The notes below the pieces were generated by a model. It was not told the origin of the DNA, ran no database searches, and saw only the letters and a list, made by a program, of their open reading frames with translations. Made by a program: the position numbers and the translations under genes. Below, piece after piece: positions 17,210-25,599 of a DNA stretch of 64,000 bases. Each line of letters begins with the position of its first letter. Within the stretch, counting starts at the first letter, position 1. The stretch spans positions 310,001-374,000 of the forward strand of contig JALNTX010000002.1 of NCBI GenBank assembly GCA_035726825.1, in the 5' to 3' direction. Source of the stretch: Pseudocitrobacter sp913778145 (GTDB lineage: Bacteria; Pseudomonadota; Gammaproteobacteria; Enterobacterales; Enterobacteriaceae).

Positions 17210-17764
17210 TCACTCTTCTTCCTCTTCCTGTAACTCATCCCACATCGCGCTAATCGCTTCACGGGTCAACAGAGAGAGCGTACGCCAGAACGTTGTTGTG
17301 GCATGAGCTTCAACTTTCCCAAGGAAAGTGCCTACCCACGGCAGGAGATACGCTTCGAACAGTGTCTCGAGCGCCTCGTTTTCGTCCTCTGCCGCATTAT
17401 CTTCCAGCCAGGATGCTGCCAGCAGTAATGTACCAATATGGTCAGCAGGGTTTTCGCCAAGCGGCATTCCGCGCGAGCTGAGAAACGCGCGTACATCGGC
17501 TTCGGTTGCACCGTCAACCCACGCGCTACGGTAAGGGGAAACGCGACACTCTTCGCCCACAAACAGGGCATTATAATCTGCGGCAATTTGCTGAATATCG
17601 CAGCTTTTTTGCAGACGGGTCAGCAGTTCATCCTGCTCCAGCGGCCAGTTTGCCGCCAGCTTCCCTTCGCGGATCAGGGTAAACAGCGGCACCAGCAGTG
17701 GGTCCTGCGGCTGACGGTAGTACAGCGAGCCCAGCGCCCGGCAGAGAATTGAAAACTCGTTCAT
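17210..17764 (-). CDS. ycdY: TorD-family chaperone YcdY
   Basis: This 184-residue all-alpha protein belongs to the TorD/DmsD redox-enzyme maturation family, with the ADHIGTLL stretch at about residues 106-113 and a run of five glutamates at the C-terminus. In E. coli YcdY acts as a chaperone for the zinc phosphatase YcdX and affects swarming. It is 19 bases downstream of ycdX on the same strand, so the two are probably co-transcribed. Confidence 0.92.
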   Translation of the reverse strand: MNEFSILCRALGSLYYRQPQDPLLVPLFTLIREGKLAANWPLEQDELLTRLQKSCDIQQIAADYNALFVGEECRVSPYRSAWVDGATEADVRAFLSSRGMPLGENPADHIGTLLLAASWLEDNAAEDENEALETLFEAYLLPWVGTFLGKVEAHATTTFWRTLSLLTREAISAMWDELQEEEEE

Positions 17765-17783
17765 TAATTAATCATCTCATTCA

Positions 17784-18521
17784 TTAAAATTCGGCAAATT
17801 CAGGAACTGGAGCTTTGCCGCGAGACTCCAGGAAATTCAGGAAACGACGAGGGGTAACGTTCAGAATACGATCTTCCGGGAAATTTACGGCATCGAGGAT
17901 CTTCCGGCACTCGGTAAATTCACCCAGGGTAAACGCGGTGTGTGAGTCTGAGCCCAATGCCAGCCAGCCGCCGGCATCGCGAACCGCCGCCGCAATGGCG
18001 GTGCAGTTACCTTCGCTGCCCACGCGCGAGGTCAGAAACGACGAGTTATTGATCTCCAGCGCCACCTGATATTTAGCCGCCGCCTCGGCGACCGCCTGGA
18101 TATCAATCGGGAATTTCGGGTTACCCGGATGGCTAATCATATGCACATTGCCGCTGGCCATCGTGGCAATCATCGCTTGCGTATGCGTAGCTTTATCCTG
18201 CGGCGGGAAAACCGGTTCGTGGAAGCCCGCAATAATGAAATCGAGCGAGGTCAACATAGGCCCGGTGCAATCGATTTCACCCTGTGTATTTTTAATATTG
18301 GCTTCGATGCCGCGCAAAATCCCTACGCCATCAACGATACGCGGCCAGATACGCATATTAATAAAGTGCCAGGCATGCGGCGCGTCGGCCATATCGGGGC
18401 CGTGATCGGTGATGGCAAAGAGTTTGATGCCTTTTCGTTTTGCTTCGGCAATATAGTCATGCAGCGTGCTGTAGGCATGCGTGCTGGCAACAGTGTGCAT
18501 ATGCAGGTCAACGGGATACAT
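17784..18521 (-). CDS. ycdX: PHP-domain zinc phosphatase YcdX
   Basis: This 245-residue cytoplasmic phosphatase has exactly the E. coli length. The start MYPVDLHMHT (18521) puts the metal-binding pair at H7 and H9; further PHP ligands appear in ITDHGPDM, GIEANI, ISHPGNP and LGSDSH. The family binds a trinuclear zinc site. The longer open frame upstream is not supported, since it would run into ghrA. It is followed by its chaperone gene ycdY. Confidence 0.94.
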   Translation of the reverse strand: MYPVDLHMHTVASTHAYSTLHDYIAEAKRKGIKLFAITDHGPDMADAPHAWHFINMRIWPRIVDGVGILRGIEANIKNTQGEIDCTGPMLTSLDFIIAGFHEPVFPPQDKATHTQAMIATMASGNVHMISHPGNPKFPIDIQAVAEAAAKYQVALEINNSSFLTSRVGSEGNCTAIAAAVRDAGGWLALGSDSHTAFTLGEFTECRKILDAVNFPEDRILNVTPRRFLNFLESRGKAPVPEFAEF

Positions 18522-18581
18522 CACTTTCTCCTTCATCGTGTTAGCGCAAGAATAGCAGGAAACCCGCCCTTTTATTAGCAA

Positions 18582-18603
18582 AAACCCGGCAGAAGCCGGG
18601 TTT
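18582..18603 (-). terminator. Terminator of ghrA
   Basis: A 9-bp stem (AAACCCGGC / GCCGGGTTT) with a 4-base loop lies 10 bases past the ghrA stop. On the minus strand it is followed by a T-run. Confidence 0.8.
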
Positions 18604-18613
18604 GCGGACGTTA

Positions 18614-19552
18614 TCAGTAGCCGCGACGGCGGTCGACCTGGCCGCTTACGTGGTCGCCACGCTCCAGCCCGGTGATGGTGCGGGCGATGTAGGCAATAGC
18701 TTCCTGCGGGCGGGTTACCGCCGCGATATGTGGAGTCATCACCACGCGCGGATGCTGCCACAATGGGCTTTCCTGCGGCAGAGGCTCCCGGCTGAAGACA
18801 TCGAGCATTGCCCCCTTCAGCTTATGGTTATCAAGCGCCTGCAACAGATCGTCTTCCACCACGTGCACGCCGCGCGCCAGATTGAGTAAATAGCTGTTAT
18901 CCTGCAATTGGTTCAGCAAATTGAGATTAATAATCCCTACGGTTTCGGCCGTATTCGGTAGCAGGTTGATTAAAACGCGCGTTTCACGCAGGAAATCACC
19001 CAGTTCTTCTGTTCCGGCAAAACTTTGCACACCGGGCAACGTCTTACGGCTGCGGCTCCAGCAGCGTACCGGGAAGCCCCATGCCAGCAAACTTTCAGCC
19101 ACTTTACCGCCCAGCACACCCGCGCCCATGATACCGATTGTAAAGTCTTCGCGATGATAATCAGCCAGCGGTTGCCATTCCGATTTCTGCTGCTGCGCCT
19201 GATAATCATCAAAGCGGCGGAACCAGTGCAACACCTGGCTTACGGCATACTCCTGCATTTGCAGGCCCATGCCAGTATCTTCAAGACGAAACAGTGGAAT
19301 AGACTCCGGCAGCATTTCCGGGTTTGCTTTTAACTTGCTAAGGATAGAATCCACGCCCGCGCCCAGCGCAAACACGGCTTTTAAATCGCGCCCCTGCAAC
19401 ATTTCCACCGGCGGATGCCAAACCAGCGCATAGTCGGCAGGCTTATTGTCGCCCTTCTTCCATTCACGAACGTTCGCGCCCGGCAGTTGTTTGCTCAGTT
19501 CTGCAATCCAGTACGGGGTATCAAAGGTCGGATGGTAAAAGATGATCTCCAT
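18614..19552 (-). CDS. ghrA: Glyoxylate/hydroxypyruvate reductase A
   Basis: This 312-residue D-2-hydroxyacid dehydrogenase has the E. coli GhrA length when started at MEIIFYHPTFD. The NAD(P)-binding loop is GIMGAGVLGG at about residues 140-149. The catalytic set lies in LLNLARGVHVVE (Arg), DVFSREPLP (Glu) and MTPHIAA (His). It reduces glyoxylate and hydroxypyruvate with NADPH in the cytoplasm. It precedes the ycdXYZ genes on the same strand but is separated from them by a terminator. Confidence 0.95.
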   Translation of the reverse strand: MEIIFYHPTFDTPYWIAELSKQLPGANVREWKKGDNKPADYALVWHPPVEMLQGRDLKAVFALGAGVDSILSKLKANPEMLPESIPLFRLEDTGMGLQMQEYAVSQVLHWFRRFDDYQAQQQKSEWQPLADYHREDFTIGIMGAGVLGGKVAESLLAWGFPVRCWSRSRKTLPGVQSFAGTEELGDFLRETRVLINLLPNTAETVGIINLNLLNQLQDNSYLLNLARGVHVVEDDLLQALDNHKLKGAMLDVFSREPLPQESPLWQHPRVVMTPHIAAVTRPQEAIAYIARTITGLERGDHVSGQVDRRRGY

Positions 19553-19755
19553 AACTACTCCTGACATAAAGCGCCATCGTATTTTTATCTCTTCGGCGCG
19601 GTGTTGATTGATTTTTTTAGCGGATCCTCAGCATAGCAAAATTATCTTATCACTCCCGTAAAAAGCATTGTGGTGGCAAAAAAGGCGATTTATGACTGAT
19701 TTAAAAGCAAGTTGCTTGAAGTTTGTCTAAACGATCCTTTTTTTAAAAAAGTTTA

Positions 19756-19784
19756 TTGACGCAAGCAGCGGATTTCCCTAAATT
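19756..19784 (+). promoter_or_regulatory. Promoter of the first serX copy
   Basis: -35 TTGACG (19756-19761), a 17-base spacer and -10 TAAATT (19779-19784) are followed by GCGCCC, the GC-rich discriminator typical of stringently controlled tRNA promoters. Confidence 0.8.
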
Positions 19785-19819
19785 AGCGCCCGTTCCAGCA
19801 GCAACGGAACAAACAATAT

Positions 19820-19907
19820 GGTGAGGTGTCCGAGTGGCTGAAGGAGCACGCCTGGAAAGTGTGTATACGGCAACGTATCCGGGGTTCGAATCCCCGCCTC
19901 ACCGCCA
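19820..19907 (+). tRNA. serX: tRNA-Ser (anticodon GGA), copy 1
   Basis: This 88-nt class II tRNA includes the encoded CCA. The acceptor stem GGTGAGG pairs with CCTCACC, the anticodon loop contains CTGGAAA (anticodon GGA, reads UCC/UCU), a long variable arm follows (TGTATACGGCAACGTATCC), and the T-loop is GGTTCGAATCC. The sequence is almost identical to E. coli serX, which also lies near ghrA/phoH. Confidence 0.97.
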
Positions 19908-19920
19908 TATTCGAGAAAGA

Positions 19921-19948
19921 GCTCGTACGAAAGTACGGGCTTTTTTTT
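19921..19948 (+). terminator. Terminator of serX copy 1
   Basis: The stem GCTCGTAC / GTACGGGC with a GAAA tetraloop is followed by eight T. Confidence 0.92.
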
Positions 19949-19984
19949 CGTCTGTTGCACGGGCTGAGAATGTTAACAATCGCA

Positions 19985-20090
<106 letters not shown>

Positions 20091-20167
20091 AACAAAGCGC
20101 ACTTTGTCAGCAATCTGGGCTCGTACGAAAATACGTTTTTTTTCGTCCGTTGCATCAGAGCCGCCTG

Positions 20168-20204
20168 TCCCCCTCACCCCGGCTCTCTCCCAAAAGGAGA
20201 GGGA
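20168..20204. repeat. CCCTCACCC-type palindromic repeat, copy a
   Basis: An imperfect palindrome of the form CCCTCACCC-CTCTCCC-loop-GGGAGAGGG. It belongs to a family with eight copies in this window. Confidence 0.7.
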
Positions 20205-20311
20205 AAAAACACTTTGATTCCAATTCATTGCATCAATTTTCATCATATAGGCATAGAAATACGCAATGTGTTCAATGCTTAACCGAACGAAAGATAATTA
20301 AGAAATTATGC

Positions 20312-20340
20312 TTGACCGTTTTAGGGCAACTCCCTATAGT
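20312..20340 (+). promoter_or_regulatory. Promoter of the second serX copy
   Basis: -35 TTGACC (20312-20317), a 17-base spacer and -10 TATAGT (20335-20340) are followed by AGCGCCCC. The discriminator matches that of copy 1, while -35 and -10 differ, so the duplicated genes keep separate promoters. Confidence 0.8.
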
Positions 20341-20383
20341 AGCGCCCCGTTGCCACCCAAGCAGTTCGGCAGCAAAACAATAT

Positions 20384-20471
20384 GGTGAGGTGTCCGAGTG
20401 GCTGAAGGAGCACGCCTGGAAAGTGTGTATACGGCAACGTATCCGGGGTTCGAATCCCCGCCTCACCGCCA
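20384..20471 (+). tRNA. serX: tRNA-Ser (anticodon GGA), copy 2
   Basis: This 88-nt tRNA gene is identical to copy 1 as far as I can read it, again with encoded CCA and a following GAAA-tetraloop terminator. E. coli K-12 has a single serX here (serW is elsewhere), so this is a local tandem duplication. Confidence 0.97.
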
Positions 20472-20484
20472 TATTTTAAGAAGA

Positions 20485-20512
20485 GCTCGTACGAAAGTAC
20501 GGGCTTTTTTTT
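20485..20512 (+). terminator. Terminator of serX copy 2
   Basis: The same GCTCGTAC-GAAA-GTACGGGC hairpin and eight-T tail as copy 1. Confidence 0.92.
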
Positions 20513-20537
20513 CGCATGTTAATTCGGCGCTGCCTGC

Positions 20538-20650
20538 TCCCCTCACCCCAGCCCTCTCTCCAAGGGGCGAGGGAGAAAACCGGTGCCGAACTTAACAGCG
20601 AGCACATTCGATCCCCTCTCCCCTTTGGGGAGAGGGTTAGGGTGAGGGGG
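20538..20650. repeat. CCCTCACCC-type palindromic repeats, copies b and c
   Basis: Two copies in opposite orientation (20538-20577 and 20611-20650), each able to fold into a hairpin, are separated by about 33 bases. Together they could form a long cruciform or transcript hairpin between serX and phoH. Confidence 0.7.
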
Positions 20651-20680
20651 GGCAAATATCGCACCACACCCAAAAACGCC

Positions 20681-20703
20681 AAAGCCCGGTCTCCCGGGCT
20701 TTG
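20681..20703 (-). terminator. Terminator of phoH
   Basis: The stem AAAGCCCGG / CCGGGCTTT lies just past the phoH stop. On the minus strand it is followed by GGCGTTTTTG. Confidence 0.75.
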
Positions 20704-20720
20704 CCACAAACCTAACCGCA

Positions 20721-21785
20721 TCAGTAATACGCTTTCAGCGTCCGCTGGCACAGCGCCGAGCGCACACAATCTTCTTTGGTAAAGCGCACTACCCCTACCA
20801 TCTCATCTTCTTCAAAGCGCTCAAGTGCATCGCTCAACCCGGACAGCACGCCGCGCGGCAAATCACACTGGGTGATATCACCGTTGACGATAACCGTCAC
20901 GTTCTCCCCGAGGCGCGTCAAAAACATCTTCATCTGCGCAGCGGTGACGTTCTGGGCCTCGTCAAGAATGACCACCGCATTTTCAAATGTACGTCCGCGC
21001 ATATAGGCGAACGGCGCGATTTCCACCTTGCCGATTTCCGGACGCAGGCAGTACTGCATAAAGGACGCCCCTAGCCGTTTCACCAGCACGTCATAGACGG
21101 GCCGGAAGTAAGGCGCGAACTTCTCGGCGATATCACCGGGCAAGAAGCCGAGATCTTCGTCGGCCTGCAATACCGGGCGGGTAACAATTATCCTCTCCAC
21201 ATCCTTATGAATCAGAGCTTCAGCCGCTTTTGCCGCACTTATCCAGGTTTTACCACAGCCCGCTTCGCCGGTGGCGAAGATCAGCTGTTTACTTTTAATC
21301 GCATTCAGATAATGCGCCTGAGCGTCATTGCGGGCCTTAATCGGTGAGTTATCGCGGCTGTCCCGCGCCATACCGATAGATTCCACGCCACTCATCTGCA
21401 CAAGCGAGGTGACCGATTCTTCTTCACGCTGTTTATGGCTGCGTGAATCCCGTCTCAGCACACGCTTGGCTTCACGACGAGCTTTAGTCACTGCTTTTTG
21501 TCTTCCCATGGATAGCACCTTGAGTTGTAGGTTTACATCACACGTGCCGTTGGCGGCACGATTATGCGCACGAACGTCTGAGGTTTGGCTTCCTTGTAAG
21601 CCATTACTTGCCTGTTGAACTGACGTGAAAACATGACTACGCGCATCGCGTTCCACATCGGGAAAGAGAGTGTTGTTTTCAGAGTGAGAAGTTTTTGAGG
21701 TGACGAAATCGCTGCCGGAAGCTGAACCTCCGCGCACAGTGGTGCGGTGACTATTTTTACCTTGTCCGATAAAGGACGCTACCAT
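20721..21785 (-). CDS. phoH: PhoH family ATPase
   Basis: This 354-residue protein has the length of E. coli PhoH. Walker A is GEAGCGKT and Walker B is VVILDEAQN. The family binds ATP and probably acts on RNA; in E. coli phoH is in the Pho regulon. Two starts have good ribosome binding sites: 21785 (TGGAG, 354 aa) and MGRQKAV at 21509 (AAGGTG, 262 aa). The shorter form starts at the conserved basic region, so the true start is open. Confidence 0.93.
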   Translation of the reverse strand: MVASFIGQGKNSHRTTVRGGSASGSDFVTSKTSHSENNTLFPDVERDARSHVFTSVQQASNGLQGSQTSDVRAHNRAANGTCDVNLQLKVLSMGRQKAVTKARREAKRVLRRDSRSHKQREEESVTSLVQMSGVESIGMARDSRDNSPIKARNDAQAHYLNAIKSKQLIFATGEAGCGKTWISAAKAAEALIHKDVERIIVTRPVLQADEDLGFLPGDIAEKFAPYFRPVYDVLVKRLGASFMQYCLRPEIGKVEIAPFAYMRGRTFENAVVILDEAQNVTAAQMKMFLTRLGENVTVIVNGDITQCDLPRGVLSGLSDALERFEEDEMVGVVRFTKEDCVRSALCQRTLKAYY

Positions 21786-22040
21786 TCGCGATCTCCATAG
21801 TGAACTGCATCACAACCGGGAACTACCGCTACTACTTATTAAATACAGCAAAAATAATTAAGAATGCAATTTAAATTTTACCAAAAAGTAACAAATTAGC
21901 TCCCATCCATTCACAGATAGTCTCTTACATTTATATTACAGAATTATATCAATGGGATAGAAACAGGAAAAAAGAGCGGATAACACACCTTCGCAAAGAG
22001 GTAGGTGTTTTTCAGATTATTGACAACGTTCGCCAGGTTA

Positions 22041-22077
<37 letters not shown>

Positions 22078-22103
22078 AATTTTTACAGGCCGTTTGGCAT
22101 GCT

Positions 22104-23363
22104 TCAGGCTTCAATCAGCGTTTGCCCAAGATAGGATGCTGATGACGGCACCCCCGGCAGCACAAAGAAGTAGCCACCGCCGATAGGTTTTACGTATTCC
22201 TCAAGCGCTTCACCGTTCAGCCGTTTCTGTACCGTGAGAAATCCTTTTTCCAGATCGTGCTGATAGCAGACAAATAACAGCCCCATATCTAACTGCCCCG
22301 AGTTTGTCACACCGAGGGAATAGCTGTATCCCCGGCGCATCATCAGGCTGGACTGCGTCTCGGCAGTGCGCGGGTTAGCCAGCCGGATGTGGCTGTCCAG
22401 CGCAATCACCTCTCCTTCTGGGTCACGGCTATAATCAGGCACATCGTGCTCGTGCTGCATACCGAGCGGCGCACCGCTGTGCTTGTCACGGCCAAAAATG
22501 GTCTGCTGTTCTTTGAGCGGCGTTCGGTCCCAGAACTCGACGTGGAATTGAATAATACGCACCGCCTGATACGAACCGCCTACCGCCCACGCGGGTTCCT
22601 GCTGATCTTTCGTCACCCATACCACGTTATCCATCAGCGCGTTATCGCCGCTATCCGGGTTCGCCGTGCCATCTTTGAAACCCAGCAGATTTACCGGCGT
22701 CTCTTTGCCTTTACTGCGCGCGGCGTGGTCAGAGATAAACCCTTCCCGCTTCCAGCGCACGCTCAGGAGATCCGGCGTGTGCTTGATGATGTCACGCAAA
22801 GCGTGGATCACCGTGTCCTGCGTATTGGCGCAGATTTGCAGTAACAGGTCACCGTGGCATAACGCCGCATCTAATGAATCATTCGGAAAGCGCGTCATTT
22901 TTTGCAGCTTTTTCGGCGCATGCGCTGCCAGCCCGAAGCGCTCATCAAACAATGACTGCCCGACCGATACCGTCATGGTGAGGTTATCCGGGGCGATCCA
23001 CGCCCCAAGAATCCCGGAATCCATCGGCGGCAAACGCGGATTTGGCGTCTCCGGCGCCGGGCCGCCCTCGGTAAGAAAGGCAATCCGCGTGGTCAACAGA
23101 CGCATCAGCCGTTCCAGTTCTGCGCGGTCGGACGCCAGCACGTCAAACGCGACCAGCATCATTGATGCCTGCTGTGGCGTCAGCACGCCCGCCTGATGCT
23201 CGCCGTAAAAAGGCTGTTTCTCATCGCGTCCGGTCACCGCAGGCGCAGCGGTTTTCGCACCGTGCGCCACCGGGCAACCCGCCGCCAGTGCCAGCGCCCC
23301 GACACCTTTTAACCATCGACGGCGTGAAGGTTCATCCACGCCGGTTTCATGTTGCTCTGCCAT
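22104..23363 (-). CDS. efeB: Deferrochelatase/DyP-type peroxidase EfeB
   Basis: This 419-residue periplasmic heme protein has a Tat signal peptide (SRRRWLKG at residues 13-20). The DyP signature GxxDG is present in GFKDGTANP, and the distal and proximal heme residues are in the conserved C-terminal half. EfeB is the third component of the EfeUOB iron uptake system, oxidising ferrous iron or removing iron from heme. It starts 5 bases after the efeO stop. Confidence 0.94.
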   Translation of the reverse strand: MAEQHETGVDEPSRRRWLKGVGALALAAGCPVAHGAKTAAPAVTGRDEKQPFYGEHQAGVLTPQQASMMLVAFDVLASDRAELERLMRLLTTRIAFLTEGGPAPETPNPRLPPMDSGILGAWIAPDNLTMTVSVGQSLFDERFGLAAHAPKKLQKMTRFPNDSLDAALCHGDLLLQICANTQDTVIHALRDIIKHTPDLLSVRWKREGFISDHAARSKGKETPVNLLGFKDGTANPDSGDNALMDNVVWVTKDQQEPAWAVGGSYQAVRIIQFHVEFWDRTPLKEQQTIFGRDKHSGAPLGMQHEHDVPDYSRDPEGEVIALDSHIRLANPRTAETQSSLMMRRGYSYSLGVTNSGQLDMGLLFVCYQHDLEKGFLTVQKRLNGEALEEYVKPIGGGYFFVLPGVPSSASYLGQTLIEA

Positions 23364-23368
23364 AATGC

Positions 23369-24484
23369 TTAATCCAGACCCAGGATCCCGCGCAGCTGCG
23401 CTAAGTCTTCCGCCAGTGTAGTGATCGGCCCTTTCAGCGCGTTGCGATCCGCATCGGTCAGTTTGTCGTAGGTTTCAAAACCGTCTTTGGTGCGATATTT
23501 GGCGAGGATTGCATCGACTTTCTTAAAGTTGGCATCCACCTTCGCCAGCAGCGCACTGTTCTCTTTTTGCAGTTGCGGACGCAGCAGGTTGACAATCTTC
23601 TGCGCACCATCAATGTTGGCCTGGAAATCCCACAGGTCAGTATGGCTGTAGCGATCTTCCTCGCCGCTGATTTTGCTGGCCGCCACTTCTTCAATCAGCC
23701 CGGCTGCCCCACCGACCACTTTTGACGGTGGGAACGCTAACTCTTCGATGCGTTTTTGCAGGTCAACCACATCGCTGTAGAGCTGATCGGCATATTTCTC
23801 CATGCCTTTGGTGCTGTTGTCGCCAAACAGCGCTTTTTCAAGACGGTGGAAGCCAGTGAATTTCGGGTCAGCAGCTTTCTGCTCATAGTCATCTTCACGG
23901 GCATCGATGCTGCCGTCGAGGTCAGAGAACAGCTCCGCGATAGGCTCAATACGCTCGTAGTACTGGCGCGTGGGTGCATACAGGGATTTTGCTTTTTCGA
24001 TATCGCCCGCTTTCACTGCATCGGTAAAGGCTTTAGTCGCTTTTACCAGCTCTGCCGTCTGCGCGGTCACGTAAGTTTTATAGGCGGTAATCGCCTCGCC
24101 CAGGCTTAAAACCGCATCGGCTTTTGCGGCATCCTTCGTGGCTTCACCTTTAACAATCAGCTTGCCTTTCGGGTTGGTGAGCAGACCACAGGTCATTTCA
24201 TATTCACCCGGCTGCAGGTTGGCGGTCATCTTTTGCGTAAAGCCTGGCGCGATATTTTCGCGCTCTTCTACCACCATTACGCCTTTAAGGATCTCCCACT
24301 CCAGCGCCTTCTGGCTGTGGTTCTGAATGATAAACTGCGTTTTACCGGCGTTGACGGTGAGCGTCATCGGCTCACACTGTTTGTCATTTACCGTGACATT
24401 GACCTTCGGAATATCAGCAGCCTGCGCAGAGAATGCAAAAGAGCACAGTGCGGCGAGCACGCTACGGCGAAAAATAGTATTCAT
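23369..24484 (-). CDS. efeO: Periplasmic iron-binding protein EfeO
   Basis: This 371-residue protein has a signal peptide ending at AQA. An N-terminal cupredoxin domain (about residues 26-115) is followed by a peptidase-M75-like helical domain carrying the HxxE metal site HRLE (213-216). It binds iron and copper in the periplasm and hands iron to EfeU. It is the middle gene of efeUOB, 35 bases after efeU. Confidence 0.94.
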   Translation of the reverse strand: MNTIFRRSVLAALCSFAFSAQAADIPKVNVTVNDKQCEPMTLTVNAGKTQFIIQNHSQKALEWEILKGVMVVEERENIAPGFTQKMTANLQPGEYEMTCGLLTNPKGKLIVKGEATKDAAKADAVLSLGEAITAYKTYVTAQTAELVKATKAFTDAVKAGDIEKAKSLYAPTRQYYERIEPIAELFSDLDGSIDAREDDYEQKAADPKFTGFHRLEKALFGDNSTKGMEKYADQLYSDVVDLQKRIEELAFPPSKVVGGAAGLIEEVAASKISGEEDRYSHTDLWDFQANIDGAQKIVNLLRPQLQKENSALLAKVDANFKKVDAILAKYRTKDGFETYDKLTDADRNALKGPITTLAEDLAQLRGILGLD

Positions 24485-24519
24485 GGTCCATCCCTTTCAA
24501 TGAGTAAAAGCCATTTGCC

Positions 24520-25353
24520 TTACGGGGCGATACGTGATGCTGCGTTTGGTACACGCGCAGGCCAGAAAAAGAGCGCCAGCGCAGGCAGTAAATAGAGTAA
24601 CCAGACCGCCACTTCGCTGACGCTTGGCGCTTCCTGGTAGCCAAAAATGCCTTCCATCAACGTGCCAAACAGTGAGTGGGTGGTGAGCGTGCCGCTGAAA
24701 TCAAACGCGACATCCTGGAAGAGGTTCCACAGCCCGGCTTCGTGGAAGGCGCGAATCGCCCCGGCAGCAAGCCCGGCAGCAACCAGCAAAATAAACAGGC
24801 TGGTCCATTTGAAGAACGCGCCAAGGTTCAGGCGAATACCGCCCCAGTAGAGCAGGAAGCCCAGCACGACAGCGGTCGCCAGCCCCAGCACAGCGCCCAA
24901 CGGCGGCCAGATACCGAGATCCTGCTGGAATGCCGCCAGCAGGAAGAACACCGACTCCAGCCCTTCACGCGCCACGGCGAAAAAGACCATCATCACCAGC
25001 GCCCAGCCATGACGATTGCCCCGCGCGAGCGCGTTATCTACCGCCTGTTCCAGCTGCTGTTTGACATTGCGTGAGACTTTACGCATCCAGAACACCATCC
25101 ACGTCAGGATAACAACGGCGATGATCGCCACGATACCTTCAAACAGCTCCTGTTCTTTTTGCGGGAATTCGCCGGTGGTTTCGTTGATGAAGATGCCCAG
25201 CCCGAGGCAAAGCGCCGCGGCCAGGAATACGCCAATCCACATCACGCCAATCAGGCCGCCACGCTGTGTGCGTTTTAAATAGCTGGCAATAAGGCTAACA
25301 ATCAGCGCGGCTTCTAATCCTTCGCGCAGCATAATCAGAAAAGGCACAAACAT
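24520..25353 (-). CDS. efeU: Ferrous iron permease EfeU (intact)
   Basis: This 277-residue Ftr1-type permease has seven predicted membrane segments and two REGLE motifs (LREGLEAAL near the N-terminus and AREGLESVF mid-protein) that carry iron through the membrane. The reading frame is complete, unlike that of E. coli K-12, where efeU is frameshifted. It is the first gene of efeUOB, with a Fur-type operator upstream. Confidence 0.94.
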   Translation of the reverse strand: MFVPFLIMLREGLEAALIVSLIASYLKRTQRGGLIGVMWIGVFLAAALCLGLGIFINETTGEFPQKEQELFEGIVAIIAVVILTWMVFWMRKVSRNVKQQLEQAVDNALARGNRHGWALVMMVFFAVAREGLESVFFLLAAFQQDLGIWPPLGAVLGLATAVVLGFLLYWGGIRLNLGAFFKWTSLFILLVAAGLAAGAIRAFHEAGLWNLFQDVAFDFSGTLTTHSLFGTLMEGIFGYQEAPSVSEVAVWLLYLLPALALFFWPARVPNAASRIAP

Positions 25354-25410
25354 GCGAACGTCCTTAAATGTGAATCGCAGTCAACACATGCAAAGAAAAG
25401 TAAATGTGAG

Positions 25411-25429
25411 TGATAGCGATTATCATTAC
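25411..25429 (-). promoter_or_regulatory. Fur box upstream of efeUOB
   Basis: TGATAGCGATTATCATTAC reads on the minus strand as GTAATGATAATCGCTATCA, which matches the Fur consensus GATAATGATAATCATTATC at most positions. It lies about 58 bases upstream of the efeU start, so iron repression is expected. Confidence 0.8.
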
Positions 25430-25519
25430 GCAAAGACGAAATTCAAGTGAAATATGTTGGAAATGATAAGCAAATGTAAAAGCAGGAAGAGGTGCTGGCG
25501 GGATAATTAGGATGATAAA

Positions 25520-25594
25520 ATGCCGGATGCGGCTAACGCCTTATCCGGCCTACAAATTCTCCTGTAGGCCGGATAAGCGCAGCGCATCCGGCAA
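25520..25594. repeat. BIME (inverted REP pair) downstream of putP
   Basis: Two REP units in opposite orientation (GCCGGATGCGGCTAACGCC and TGTAGGCCGGATAAGCGCAG) sit between the putP stop and the efeU promoter region. Confidence 0.9.
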
Positions 25595-25599
25595 GGTGC

